A stretch of DNA of 59,875 nucleotides from Gammaproteobacteria bacterium (lineage in GTDB: Bacteria; Pseudomonadota; Gammaproteobacteria; Pseudomonadales; Azotimanducaceae): positions 1-59,875 of the forward strand of contig JAUIED010000009.1 in assembly GCA_030428905.1 (NCBI GenBank), given 5' to 3'. The notes under the pieces are model-generated. The model made no database searches, was not told the DNA's origin, and saw nothing but the letters and a program-made list of their open reading frames with translations. Shown here one piece after another: positions 16,233 through 25,700 of this stretch. The translations under genes and the position numbers were made by a program. Each line of letters starts with the position of its first letter. Position 1 is the stretch's first letter.

Positions 16233-17912
16233 CTACTCGCCGTAGATGAGGGTGCCGCGGCTGTAGGTGCGTTGCACTTTCACGTCCAGCAGGCTCGCGC
16301 GCGGCGTGAGCAGGGGATTGCGATCGAGTATCACCAGGTCCGCTTGCTTGCCGGCGCTGATCGAACCTTTGATGTCTTCATCGAACGACTGGTAGGCCGC
16401 GTCCATCGTCATTGCCCGGAGTGCGGCGTAGGTGCCGATGCGCTGCCCGTGCCCCAGCGTCTTTCCGGAGCGGGTTTTGCGGTTGGTGGTGGCCCAGAGC
16501 AGCCGGATCATATCTGCCGGCACCACGGGCGAATCGTTGTGCACTGTAAACTTGCCGCCGTAGGCGAGGCTCCAGGCCGCCGGGCTGATGTTCCGGCCGC
16601 GCTCCGGGCCGAGCACCGAATCCCGGTGCCAGTCGCCCCAGTAGAAGGTGTGGGCAGAGAAATACGAGGGGATCATGCCGAGGTCTGCCATATCACGCAC
16701 CTGATCTTCGCGCATGGTCTGCGCGTGGATCATCACCGTGCGGTGATCTGGTAGGGGGGATGCCTGAGCCAGTGCCTTTTTCACGGACCCGATGAGCATG
16801 TCACCGGCGGCGTCGCCGTTGGCGTGGGCAATCATGGGTACGCCCTCGCTCAGAAAGTGGCGCACCATGTTTTCGACGGTTTCGAGCGGCTGGGCAGGGT
16901 AGCCCGCATAGCTCGCGTCTTTACCGTGCGGCGGCACGTGGTAGGGCTTGCTTAGATAGGCCGTTTTGCCCTGCGGTGAACCGTCGAGCATGAGCTTGAC
17001 ACCGGCCACCTTCAGCCGGTTCTCGTAGCCGCCGAGGCCGAGGCTCTCGCGCGGTTGAGGGTTGGCAGGGTCGGCGCCAGGGTAGGTCACCACGTCCACT
17101 TTGAGGGCGCCGGCGGCCGCCGCCTGTTTCAGCCCTTTGAGGCCCTCCGGAGAGGTGAAGCCATCCTGAACTGTGGTTACACCGTAGGCGGCGTATACGT
17201 CCTGTACGCGTTGGAACGCGCCCGCAGCGTCTTCGTTTTCGAACATGAAGCGCCGGAACGGGTAGGTGGCTGACTCTTCCAGCACACCATTTGGCTGGCC
17301 GTCTGCGCTACGGCGAATGTGACCGCCAGGCGGATCACCTGCGGCGGCGGCGATGCCGCTCAGCTCCAGTGCCCGGCTGTTGGCCGTGGCCAGGTGTCCT
17401 GACACGTGCATGAGTACGATCGGGTGGGTGGTGCTGACGGCGTCCAGATCTTCCCGGGTCGGGTGGCGGTTTTCCGCGAGCAGCGAATCGTCGTAGCCGA
17501 AACCCACCACCCACTTACCGTCGTCGATACCACGGCTGTCGATGTGCCCCAACAGCGTCTTCTGTAGGGACGCCATGTCGGTAGCGGGCCCGACCGGTGG
17601 TGAGGCAACGTTGGCGAGATCGACGGTGGCGGCGTAGAAGGTGAAATGGCCGTGTGCGTCGATGAATCCTGGCAGGAGCGCTCGCTCACCGAGCTCTACC
17701 ACCTCGGTGTGATCTTCGATGTGTGAGGCGTGTTCGTCGCGCGCACCCACCCACACGATGCGTTCGCCCTCGATGGCGACCGCAGTGGGTTCGCGGTCGC
17801 GCATGGACGCATCCATGGTGACGATGTTGTCTCCCAGGAAGATCACGTCGGCCGCTTGGGCGGCCGCGCCGCAAAGGAGCAGGGAGAGGCTAAGAGCGGA
17901 TATGGCTTTCAT
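16233..17912 (-). CDS. Exported amidohydrolase, YtcJ/Amidohydro_3 type
   Basis: A 559-residue protein with a signal peptide (LSLSLLLCGAAAQA, cut before ADV). The metal-dependent hydrolase domain starts with the small composite sandwich (IFLGDNIVTMD), then LLPGFIDAHGHF with the metal-binding HxH pair, and ends ISAGKQADLVILDRNPL, the standard return strand. Members hydrolyse amides or N-acyl substrates; some act on N-substituted formamides or amino-acid derivatives. It overlaps the amino-acid symporter gene by 23 bp, so uptake of a released amino acid is plausible. It starts 4 bp after the cupin remnant, on the opposite strand. Confidence 0.85.
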   Translation of the reverse strand: MKAISALSLSLLLCGAAAQAADVIFLGDNIVTMDASMRDREPTAVAIEGERIVWVGARDEHASHIEDHTEVVELGERALLPGFIDAHGHFTFYAATVDLANVASPPVGPATDMASLQKTLLGHIDSRGIDDGKWVVGFGYDDSLLAENRHPTREDLDAVSTTHPIVLMHVSGHLATANSRALELSGIAAAAGDPPGGHIRRSADGQPNGVLEESATYPFRRFMFENEDAAGAFQRVQDVYAAYGVTTVQDGFTSPEGLKGLKQAAAAGALKVDVVTYPGADPANPQPRESLGLGGYENRLKVAGVKLMLDGSPQGKTAYLSKPYHVPPHGKDASYAGYPAQPLETVENMVRHFLSEGVPMIAHANGDAAGDMLIGSVKKALAQASPLPDHRTVMIHAQTMREDQVRDMADLGMIPSYFSAHTFYWGDWHRDSVLGPERGRNISPAAWSLAYGGKFTVHNDSPVVPADMIRLLWATTNRKTRSGKTLGHGQRIGTYAALRAMTMDAAYQSFDEDIKGSISAGKQADLVILDRNPLLTPRASLLDVKVQRTYSRGTLIYGE

Positions 17913-19323
17913 AGAGGTTTACTTCCTGTTTGATCACCGGGGCGAGCAGATACAGCCCCAGCAGATTGGGAATGGCGACCACGAACACCAGGGCATCGGA
18001 CAGGTCCACCAGGGCGCCGAGCTGTACGCTGCTGCCGAGCACCACGAAGCTCAGGAAAAACAGCTTGAAGCCGATGTCTGCAGCCCGGTTATCGCCAACC
18101 AGATACGTGAATGCCTTCAGGCCATAGTAGGACCACGCGATCATCGTTGAAAAGGCGAACAGCATCGCGGCGATCGACAGCGGGATCGGCGACCAGCTGA
18201 TCGTGCTGGCAAACGCACGCGTGGTCAGCTCGATGCCGGACACGTTGCCTGCCATGCCCGGCTCGTAGACGGTCACGATAATCACCAGTGCGGTCATCGT
18301 GCATATCACCACGGTATCGATGAACGGCTCCAGCAGCGCGACGTAACCTTCGGAGGCCGGGTAGTTCGTTTTCGCTGTGCTGTGGGCGATTGCCGCTGAG
18401 CCGAGCCCGGCTTCGTTGGAAAACACTGCCCGGCGAAATCCGAGGATCATGACGCCGATGGCGCCGCCGGCGACGCCTTCCGGAGCAAAGGCGCCGTTCC
18501 AGATGGCGGCAAAGGCGGATGGCAGCTCGCCTGCGTTCATCAGGATGATGACAAGCGCACTCACCACATACAGCAGCGCCATCGCGGGTACCAGGCGCGA
18601 CGTGGTCTGCGCGATGGAGCGAATGCCGCCGATAATCACCACGCCGACCAATGCCGCCATGATCAGGCCCACCACCCAGATGTGCTCGGCGAAGATGCTT
18701 GCCTCACCGCCGGTGACCTGGACGAAAATCGCTGCTGCCTGGTTGGACTGGAACATGTTGCCGATCCCCAAACAGCCGATCACCATGGAGGCTGCGTAGA
18801 ACATGCCGAGCGCGCGGCCCAGCCGCGGCCAACGTCTTTCTGCCAGGCCGCGTTCCAGGTAATACATGGGTCCGCCAGACACCGTCGAATCCGCATCCAG
18901 GCGCCGATAGCGCTGGCCCAGCGTGCATTCGGCGAGCTTGGTGCTCATGCCGAGAAAACCCGCCACGATGAGCCAGAAGGTGGCGCCCGGACCGCCGATG
19001 GAGATGGCCACTGCCACGCCGGCGATGTTGCCGATGCCCACCGTACCGCTAACGGCAGTGGTCAGGGCCTGAAACTGGGAGATCTCACCGGGGTGATCGG
19101 GATCGGCGTATTTACCTGACACTAACTTGATTGCATGGCCGAATCCGCGCACGTTGACGAAGCGCAGGTAGATCGTGAAAAACACTCCGCCCGCGATCAG
19201 CCATAGCACGATGAGCGGCAACTCGGCATCCCCCAGCGGCACGGCGAAGAAAATAAAACTGCTCACCGCGTCGGCCACGGGCCGCATCAGGCCATCAATG
19301 ACCTGGTCAATGGTTTGCTCCAT
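17890..19323 (-). CDS. Sodium:alanine/glycine symporter family (AGCS) transporter
   Basis: A 477-residue polytopic inner-membrane protein of about eleven helices. The AGCS signature is visible as ALTTAVSGTVGIGNIAGVAV near residues 87-106; other family segments are SGGPMYYLERGL and GFRRAVFSNEAGLGSAAIAH. Carriers of this family import alanine, glycine or D-alanine with sodium. Its stop overlaps the start of the exported amidohydrolase gene by 23 bp, which points to a joint transcript. The 87 bp to the divergent SirB2 gene must hold both promoters; none is obvious by eye. Confidence 0.9.
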   Translation of the reverse strand: MEQTIDQVIDGLMRPVADAVSSFIFFAVPLGDAELPLIVLWLIAGGVFFTIYLRFVNVRGFGHAIKLVSGKYADPDHPGEISQFQALTTAVSGTVGIGNIAGVAVAISIGGPGATFWLIVAGFLGMSTKLAECTLGQRYRRLDADSTVSGGPMYYLERGLAERRWPRLGRALGMFYAASMVIGCLGIGNMFQSNQAAAIFVQVTGGEASIFAEHIWVVGLIMAALVGVVIIGGIRSIAQTTSRLVPAMALLYVVSALVIILMNAGELPSAFAAIWNGAFAPEGVAGGAIGVMILGFRRAVFSNEAGLGSAAIAHSTAKTNYPASEGYVALLEPFIDTVVICTMTALVIIVTVYEPGMAGNVSGIELTTRAFASTISWSPIPLSIAAMLFAFSTMIAWSYYGLKAFTYLVGDNRAADIGFKLFFLSFVVLGSSVQLGALVDLSDALVFVVAIPNLLGLYLLAPVIKQEVNLYESHIRS

Positions 19324-19410
19324 CGGTCCTCGAACCCCTTCCTCTGCGAAGCAAGACTACCGTCATTCTTTGTGCGGATGCGAGCCCGACGGTATGGCAC
19401 AATGCTGCCC

Positions 19411-19776
19411 ATGAACTGGGTTCGCGATCTACACGTGCTGCTGGCCTATCTCACCGTGATCGGGTTTGTCATGCGATCGGTGTGGGCGTTTTCAGGCTCA
19501 CCCTGGCTGCAGCGCAAACCGGTGAAGATTCTTCCGCATGTGATCGACACCTTGCTGCTGGCCTGTGGCCTCGCGCTGGTGTTCAACCTTGGTTACTCAC
19601 TCACGTCGGGCTGGCTGGCAGCAAAACTGCTGGCATTGCTTGCGTACATCGGTTTTGGTGTCATGACGTTGCGTGCGGGGGACGTGACGTGGCGCCTGGT
19701 GGGCTTTGGCGGCGCCATCTGCAGCGTTGGCTATATCTTCCTCGTGGCGCTGAACCGCCATCCCTGGCCCTTTTAA
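19411..19776 (+). CDS. SirB2-family membrane protein
   Basis: A 121-residue protein with four predicted membrane helices, starting MNWVRDLHVLLAYLTVIGFV and including LQRKPVKILPHVIDTLLLACG, the His-containing loop typical of SirB2. A second family mark is the SGWLAAKLLALLAYI helix. Function is poorly known; members are found near regulators or quinone-related genes. ATG 19411 is chosen; ATG 19402 three codons earlier (MLP) is equally possible. It is divergent from the symporter and tail to tail with the acyl-CoA dehydrogenase. Confidence 0.78.
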   Translation: MNWVRDLHVLLAYLTVIGFVMRSVWAFSGSPWLQRKPVKILPHVIDTLLLACGLALVFNLGYSLTSGWLAAKLLALLAYIGFGVMTLRAGDVTWRLVGFGGAICSVGYIFLVALNRHPWPF

Positions 19777-19801
19777 CCCCTCCGGGTCGTTCGTCCTGCG
19801 G

Positions 19802-20956
19802 TCATCCTAACGTGCGGCCGATCAGCTCTTTCATGATCTCGTTGGTGCCGCCATAGATCTTCTGCACCCGCGCGTCGGCGTACATGCGTGATATTTCGTA
19901 CTCGTCCATGTAGCCGGCGCCGCCGTGCAGCTGCAGACACTCATCAATGATCTCGTTCTGCTTCTGCGTGCACCAGTACTTGGCCATGGAGGCGGTGGCG
20001 GCGTCGAGCTTACCCTCCAGGTGCTGTACGAGCAGCTGATCGACGAACGTGCGCGCCACCAGCGCTTCGGTTTTGCACTCGGCCAGCTTGAAGCGCGTGT
20101 TCTGAAAGTCGAGGATGCGTTGGCCGAAGGCTTTACGATCCTTTACGTACTCGATGGTAATGCTGATGGCGTGCTCGATCGCGCACACCGCTGCCTGCGC
20201 GATGTTGAAGCGCTCCTGCGGCAGTTGGTTCATGAGCTGAAAGAAGCCTTTCCCTTCCTCTTCGCCCAGGCGGTTGCTCACCGGCACCCGGCAATCGTCG
20301 AAGAACATCTCCGAAGTGTCGGCGGATGCGAGGCCCATCTTCTTGAGGTTGGTACCGCGTTTGAAGCCCGGGTTGTCGCATTCCACGACCACCAGGGAGA
20401 TACCGCGCGCCCCTTCGTTGGGGTCGGTCTTGGCCACGACGATGACGATGTCGCAGTGCTGGCCGTTGGTGATGTAAGTCTTGGCGCCGTTGATGACGTA
20501 GTCGTCGCCGTCGCGCAGGGCCGTGGTGCGCACAGCCTGCAGGTCGGAACCCGTGTTCGGCTCGGTCATGGCGATGGCGCCGACAATTTCGCCGCTGACC
20601 ATCTTCGGCAGCCAGCGCTGCTTCTGATCTTCCGAGCCGTAGTGCAGGATGTAGGGCGCGACGATGCTGGAATGCACCTGGTTGCTCCAGCCGTGCACGC
20701 CGGCGTACATCATCTCTTCCATGATGACCGTATCGTGGCGGTAATCGCCGCCGGCACCGCCGTACTCGGTGGGGATCTCCGCGCACAACAGACCCGCGCG
20801 ACCCGCCGTCAACCAGTCATCCCGATCTACCTGCCCCTGCGCGTTCCATTTCTCCACCTTGGGCTTGAACTCTGAATCGAAGAACTTGCGCGCGGCATCT
20901 CGCAGGATGGTGAGCTCTTCGTTCTCCCAGGGTGAGGCGTAATTTTCGAACAGCAC
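19802..20956 (-). CDS. Acyl-CoA dehydrogenase
   Basis: A 384-residue FAD enzyme for the first step of acyl-CoA beta-oxidation. Segments in order: N-terminal helical domain with DAARKFFDSEF; middle domain AIAMTEPNTGSDLQAVRT (the TEPxxGSD flavin/substrate block) and INGAKTYITNGQHCD; C-terminal helical domain with LQLHGGAGYMDEYEISRMYAD and KIYGGTNEIMKELIGRTLG. The length is normal. The preference looks long-chain or branched by similarity, but this is not certain. No partner is coupled to it; it lies 53 bp from the SMP-30 gene. Confidence 0.88.
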   Translation of the reverse strand: MLFENYASPWENEELTILRDAARKFFDSEFKPKVEKWNAQGQVDRDDWLTAGRAGLLCAEIPTEYGGAGGDYRHDTVIMEEMMYAGVHGWSNQVHSSIVAPYILHYGSEDQKQRWLPKMVSGEIVGAIAMTEPNTGSDLQAVRTTALRDGDDYVINGAKTYITNGQHCDIVIVVAKTDPNEGARGISLVVVECDNPGFKRGTNLKKMGLASADTSEMFFDDCRVPVSNRLGEEEGKGFFQLMNQLPQERFNIAQAAVCAIEHAISITIEYVKDRKAFGQRILDFQNTRFKLAECKTEALVARTFVDQLLVQHLEGKLDAATASMAKYWCTQKQNEIIDECLQLHGGAGYMDEYEISRMYADARVQKIYGGTNEIMKELIGRTLG

Positions 20957-21009
20957 GGCGGCGCTTCCTCGGTAGGTTTGCGAAGGCGGATTATTCTCGA
21001 TCCATCACG

Positions 21010-21855
21010 TTAGGGCCAACCCGCCGCGGCGTACGGCGCCTCGGCCACCTCCACACAGCCCGTCTGGTGCGCACGGCAGAATTCCGGCCGTGAGTCGCCG
21101 CAGGTCAGTGTGTAGAGCGTGTTGTCAGCAAGAATGCAGGCGAATGCGCCGCGGTCAAACGCGATTCGGTGGCTCACCTCGCCACCTTCGACAACACGCA
21201 GGCAATCGTTGGTGGTTGGCGATGCCACCCACACGCCGCCGCCTTGGTCCAGGCAGATGCCGTCGGGCACCGCACCCTTTGGCATGGTCGCCCACAACCG
21301 GCGGTTGGTGAGGTTTCCGTCTGCGCCGATGTCGAAAGCTGTCAATCTCGAGGCGAAAGTCTCGGCAACGATGAGCGTGCGCCCGTCTGGGGTGATAACA
21401 GTGCCGTTGGGAAACATCAGCTCATCGGCCACGGTTCGTGCGCTGCCGTCAGGTTCCACGCAAATCAGGTTGGTGGTCGTGGGTTTGGCACCAGCGGGCA
21501 GATCGAAGCCGAAGTTGCCCACGTATGCGCGACCAGTGGCGTCCACCACCATGTCGTTGCAGTGCCATGGGGCGAGGTCGAACAGGTTTGCATGCACGCT
21601 GGTGTGGCCGTCGCGCCAGCGCAGCAGACGGCGGTCGCGCATCGATACCACCAGCAGGTCGCCGTCTGGCAGCCAGCCGAGCCCGGAAGGGTCGTTTGAC
21701 ACCTCCAGCACGGGGTCCATGCGCCCGGAATCGTCGAAACGCACCACCCGCTGTGCGTGCATGTCCGAACACCATAGTTGGCCGTCGCGGATACGGGGGC
21801 CTTCACCGAAGTGCAGGCCTTGCGCGAAGCGCGTAGATTTCAGTTCGATCGTCAT
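21010..21855 (-). CDS. SMP-30/gluconolactonase/LRE-family protein
   Basis: A 281-residue six-bladed beta-propeller. Family marks are LHFGEGPRIRDGQLWCSDMH with the metal-binding Glu, VSNDPSGLGWLPDGDLLVVS, CNDMVVDATGRAYVGNFGF with Asn-Asp ligands, and FPNGTVITPDGRTLIVAETF. Enzymes of this group are calcium- or zinc-dependent lactonases acting on sugar lactones or related esters. It has no signal peptide, so it should be cytoplasmic. It precedes the acyl-CoA dehydrogenase on the same strand and may be cotranscribed. Confidence 0.85.
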   Translation of the reverse strand: MTIELKSTRFAQGLHFGEGPRIRDGQLWCSDMHAQRVVRFDDSGRMDPVLEVSNDPSGLGWLPDGDLLVVSMRDRRLLRWRDGHTSVHANLFDLAPWHCNDMVVDATGRAYVGNFGFDLPAGAKPTTTNLICVEPDGSARTVADELMFPNGTVITPDGRTLIVAETFASRLTAFDIGADGNLTNRRLWATMPKGAVPDGICLDQGGGVWVASPTTNDCLRVVEGGEVSHRIAFDRGAFACILADNTLYTLTCGDSRPEFCRAHQTGCVEVAEAPYAAAGWP

Positions 21856-21988
21856 ATTTTGACCAAATCCAGTAATTTTCAGTTATTTGACCCACGACCT
21901 CGAGGAACGCGGCTGCTCCGCATGTTGAATTGTTGTATCCTCGCGCTCACTTTCGAGTACGCATGGCACTTAAGGAGCTAGAAGGATA

Positions 21989-22417
21989 ATGCTAAACAAC
22001 ACGATGAAGATTTTCGCCGCCGCGCTTCTGGCGCTGGTGCTGGGGGCTTGCAGCGAAGAGGCACGTGACAAGGCTTCCGGCGCGGTGAACGACGCAGCCG
22101 AATCCGTTGGTGACGCGGCAGGCAGCGCAGCAGACGCAGCCAGCGAGGCCGGCGGCAGCATCATGGATGCAGCGGGTGATGCGGTAGATGGCGTGAAAGA
22201 TGCCGCTTCCGACGCGGTTGACGGTGCCAAAGACATGGCGGGCGATGCGGTCGAAGGCGCGAAGGACATGGCGTCTGACGCTGTGGAAGGCGCCAAGGAC
22301 ATGGCGTCCGACGCGGTCGAGGGTGCGAAAGATTCCGCCTCTGACATGATCGACGACGCTAAAGCAGGCCTGTCCGAGAAGGCCGGCGAAGCGCTGGACG
22401 GTCTCAGCAAGGACTGA
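21989..22417 (+). CDS. LEA-like 11-residue repeat lipoprotein
   Basis: A 142-residue lipoprotein. The lipobox LVLGAC places the lipidated Cys at residue 21. The rest is a highly regular Ala/Asp/Lys helix in which six 11-residue units (pattern DAVEGAKDMAS) run from residue 64 to 129. At DNA level these are tandem 33-bp units at 22178-22375, some nearly identical. Such repeats resemble group 3 LEA proteins and form amphipathic helices on drying or in coiled coils. A periplasmic or outer-membrane stress role is inferred. A GAAGGA ribosome binding site precedes ATG 21989, and ATG 22004 (MKIFAA) is a possible later start. Confidence 0.8.
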   Translation: MLNNTMKIFAAALLALVLGACSEEARDKASGAVNDAAESVGDAAGSAADAASEAGGSIMDAAGDAVDGVKDAASDAVDGAKDMAGDAVEGAKDMASDAVEGAKDMASDAVEGAKDSASDMIDDAKAGLSEKAGEALDGLSKD

Positions 22418-22431
22418 TCAGGCTCGGCGCA

Positions 22432-22455
22432 GCGGTGCGGATCCATCCGCACCGC
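22432..22455. terminator. Hairpin after the repeat lipoprotein gene
   Basis: An 11-bp perfect stem (GCGGTGCGGAT and its complement) with a 2-nt loop lies 15 bp after the stop codon. No T-run follows, so it could be a factor-assisted terminator or a transcript-stabilising stem. It lies between convergent genes. Confidence 0.5.
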
Positions 22456-22532
22456 TAACGCTATGCCCTGTGTGTGCCCTGGGCTGGCCTAGGCAGCGCC
22501 CCTGGCACGCTTTTCCCTCAGCCTGGCCAGGC

Positions 22533-23018
22533 TCAGCTTGCCAGCACCTCCTCGATGCGGCTGGCCAGGTCCTCTGGCGCGACCTGCGGGCCGAAGCGGG
22601 CCAATACCTCTCCATCACCATTCACCAGAAACTTGGTGAAGTTCCACGGGATGTCGATGGCGCCGTCATCTGCTGGCTGCGCTTGCGTGAGCAGCTTGTA
22701 CAGGGGGCAAGCACCGTCGCCGTTGACCTCAATTTTGGCGAACATCGGAAATGTCACGTCGTATCTGGACGTGGCGAACTCGTAGATCTCTTCGTTGCTG
22801 CCCGGCTCCTGGGCGCCAAACTGATTGCAGGGGAACGCCATCACGGTGAAGGCGCGGTCTTTGTAGGTCTCGTGCAGAGTACGCAACCCGGCGTACTGGG
22901 GCGTGAGCCCTCAGGCACTTGCGACGTTGACGATGAGGCACGCGGTGCCGTTAAAACGGTCGAACGCGACGTTGTCGCCGTGAATGTCGGTCATCTGAAG
23001 ATCGTGAAACTGGCTCAT
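22533..23018 (-). CDS. Glutathione peroxidase, probable selenoprotein (in-frame UGA at catalytic position)
   Basis: Read through the UGA at 22913-22911, the frame encodes 161 residues, a normal bacterial GPx length. It starts MSQFHDLQMTDIHGDNV at ATG 23018, with AAAGGGA a few bases upstream. The UGA falls at residue 36 in NVASA-U-GLTPQYAGL, precisely where GPx has its catalytic Cys or Sec. The other tetrad members are intact: Gln70 in FPCNQFGAQEPG, and Trp125-Asn126 in IPWNFTKF. Downstream residues are undisturbed to the end. A stem-loop 20 nt after the UGA fits a bacterial SECIS. It reduces hydroperoxides. The alternative is a Cys-to-stop mutation. SelA/B/C/D genes are not in the window, so Sec insertion is inferred. 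Confidence 0.85.
22878..22897 (-). promoter_or_regulatory. Candidate bacterial SECIS element
   Basis: In the mRNA sense (minus strand) the sequence AGTACGC-CGGGTT-GCGTACT folds into a perfect 7-bp stem with a 6-nt loop. Exactly 20 nt separate the UGA from the loop-side end of the 5' arm. Known bacterial SECIS stems place the loop roughly 16-37 nt after UGA and carry a G among the first loop bases; here the second is G and the loop contains GGU. SelB recognition is inferred. Confidence 0.6.
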
Positions 23019-23146
23019 ATGGGTTCCCTTTCTGAGATTCGGTGAGATTGCCGGCGCTGGTTTAGCCGGAGGGCTAGGGGTACCATGCCGTCCTCAGACA
23101 TTTCAACTGAATCATTACTAACAGAAATCAGATTGGGGGATCAGCG

Positions 23147-24330
<1,184 letters not shown>

Positions 24331-24331
<1 letters not shown>

Positions 24332-24384
24332 CATATTGAAATGGGCGGGACATTCCGGGGAAACAACGTCCCGCCACAATATGT
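24331..24384. terminator. Two-tier hairpin after the thiolase gene
   Basis: Starting on the last base of the stop codon, an outer 8-bp stem (ACATATTG / CAATATGT) encloses an inner 8-bp stem (GGCGGGAC / GTCCCGCC) with a 16-nt loop. There is no T-run, so it may be a processing or attenuation structure instead of a simple terminator. The remaining 130 bp to the next gene hold no clear promoter. Confidence 0.5.
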
Positions 24385-24513
24385 GGGTAGTTTGAGAACG
24401 ACAATAACGAGACCTGATTCAGAAATCGGGCTCCGGAGGGCTGGGACATCGACCAATACTGGCAGACAGTAGATTTTGCTCGACCGCACCGGGCGACGCG
24501 TACGCGTTGTCTG

Positions 24514-24987
24514 GTGGTGGCCGTTGCATTGCTGCTGGTCGGCGGTGCGGCAGCGGCGGAAGGCGCTGCTGATCCGGTGTCATACAGTACCTTCAGTGAT
24601 GCTGAACTCACCGAACTCGGCACCCGTTGGGAAACGCTGTCGGTTGAAGAGCGTAAGGCGCTGCTTGCCGAGGTGAAGATGCGCATGGTGAAGACGCGCA
24701 CGGCCCGTGGCCAGGGTCGCTCAGGTGTACTGAAGATTCGCACCACACGCCAGTATGGCGTCGTGCGCAAGCCCGACGGAACGACCGTGCGTGTTCAGCG
24801 CCAGGTGGTTCGCGTCGTGCCGGTTGGCCCTGGTGGTCGTGTGACTTTTGGCGTGGGATTTGAGCGACGCCATCAGCAGCCATCGACCGATACCGAGGCG
24901 ACGGATGCGCTCGCCGAGGACGAGGTTCAGAGCCGGCAGAAACCGCCCGTCGTTCGGGCCTCGAGCAGCGCGCCCAGCAAGCAGTAG
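24514..24987 (+). CDS. Exported basic protein, DUF3106-like, upstream of an OmpR/EnvZ pair
   Basis: About 157 residues. A short hydrophobic signal (VAVALLLVGGAAAAE) is followed by AELTELGTRWETLSVEERKA, reminiscent of DUF3106 helical repeats (W...LS.EER), then a Lys/Arg-rich segment and an acidic, Ser-rich C terminus. The start is unsure. GTG 24514 lacks a ribosome binding site, and the frame stays open upstream to 24418, where a GGAGGG (24435-24440) sits 7 nt before an ATC codon. The stop overlaps the GTG of the response-regulator gene, so the three genes form one operon and this protein may be sensed by, or accessory to, the kinase. Function unknown. Confidence 0.6.
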   Translation: MVAVALLLVGGAAAAEGAADPVSYSTFSDAELTELGTRWETLSVEERKALLAEVKMRMVKTRTARGQGRSGVLKIRTTRQYGVVRKPDGTTVRVQRQVVRVVPVGPGGRVTFGVGFERRHQQPSTDTEATDALAEDEVQSRQKPPVVRASSSAPSKQ

Positions 24988-25700
24988 TGGACACAGAAGC
25001 TGCAAGGCTCCTGGTGGTCGATGACGACCCCGAAATTCGTGAACTGATCCAGGCATATCTCACCAAACAGGGTTTCACGGTGCATTGCGTCGGTTCCGGT
25101 GAGGAGATGTTCGAGCACCTGCGCACGCACGATGCAGACCTCATTGTGCTGGATCTGATGCTGCCCGGTGAGCATGGCCTGTCGTTGGCGGGGCGTCTGA
25201 AGTCGGAACGGGACGTGCCAATCGTCATCATCTCAGCACAGGGCGATGATGTGGACCGCATCGTTGGCCTGGAAGTGGGCGCTGATGACTATCTCGCCAA
25301 ACCTTTTAATCCGCGGGAACTTCTGGCGCGCGTGCGTGCGGTGCTTCGGCGGACCGGGCTGCATGACAGCCGGTCTGAGGCGGAGGCGACCAACGTCGTG
25401 CGATTCGGGCCGTACACCCTCGATCAGGCAGCGCACCGCCTGGCTAGAAATGGCGAGGACGTGCCGCTGACATCCGGCGAGTTCGACCTTCTTTGTGTGT
25501 TCGCCGCGCAGCCGAACAAGGTGCTCGACCGCGATCGCATACTCGATCTCCTCACGGGCGCTGAGCGGTTGCCTTTCGACCGTTCCATCGACGTGCGGGT
25601 CACCCGTCTTCGCGGCAAGATCGAGCGGGACCCGGGACAGCCCCGATACATTCGCACGATCTGGGGCAAGGGTTACATGTTCTGCCCCGATGGTGAGTAG
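24987..25700 (+). CDS. OmpR-type response regulator
   Basis: A 237-residue regulator. The receiver (about 7-118) has the acidic pair in VVDDDPE, the phospho-acceptor Asp56 in IVLDLMLPGEHG, Ser83, and Lys105 in YLAKPFNPRELL. A winged-helix DNA-binding domain (about 135-232) shows LTSGEFDLLCVFAAQPNKVL and SIDVRVTRLRGKIERDPGQP, ending in IRTIWGKGYMF. LTSGEFDLL and RSIDVxVxRLRRKIE are OmpR hallmarks. The start is GTG 24987, overlapping the previous stop by 1 bp. It overlaps the kinase gene by 11 bp, so the pair is translationally coupled. Confidence 0.92.
   Translation: MDTEAARLLVVDDDPEIRELIQAYLTKQGFTVHCVGSGEEMFEHLRTHDADLIVLDLMLPGEHGLSLAGRLKSERDVPIVIISAQGDDVDRIVGLEVGADDYLAKPFNPRELLARVRAVLRRTGLHDSRSEAEATNVVRFGPYTLDQAAHRLARNGEDVPLTSGEFDLLCVFAAQPNKVLDRDRILDLLTGAERLPFDRSIDVRVTRLRGKIERDPGQPRYIRTIWGKGYMFCPDGE

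Noticed and set aside
22533-22886. 117-codon GPx fragment starting at an internal ATG
   Set aside because: It lacks the catalytic residue and the N-terminal strand that lie in the same frame upstream of the UGA; a simple nonsense mutation is less likely given the SECIS-like stem and undisturbed downstream codons, though it is not excluded.
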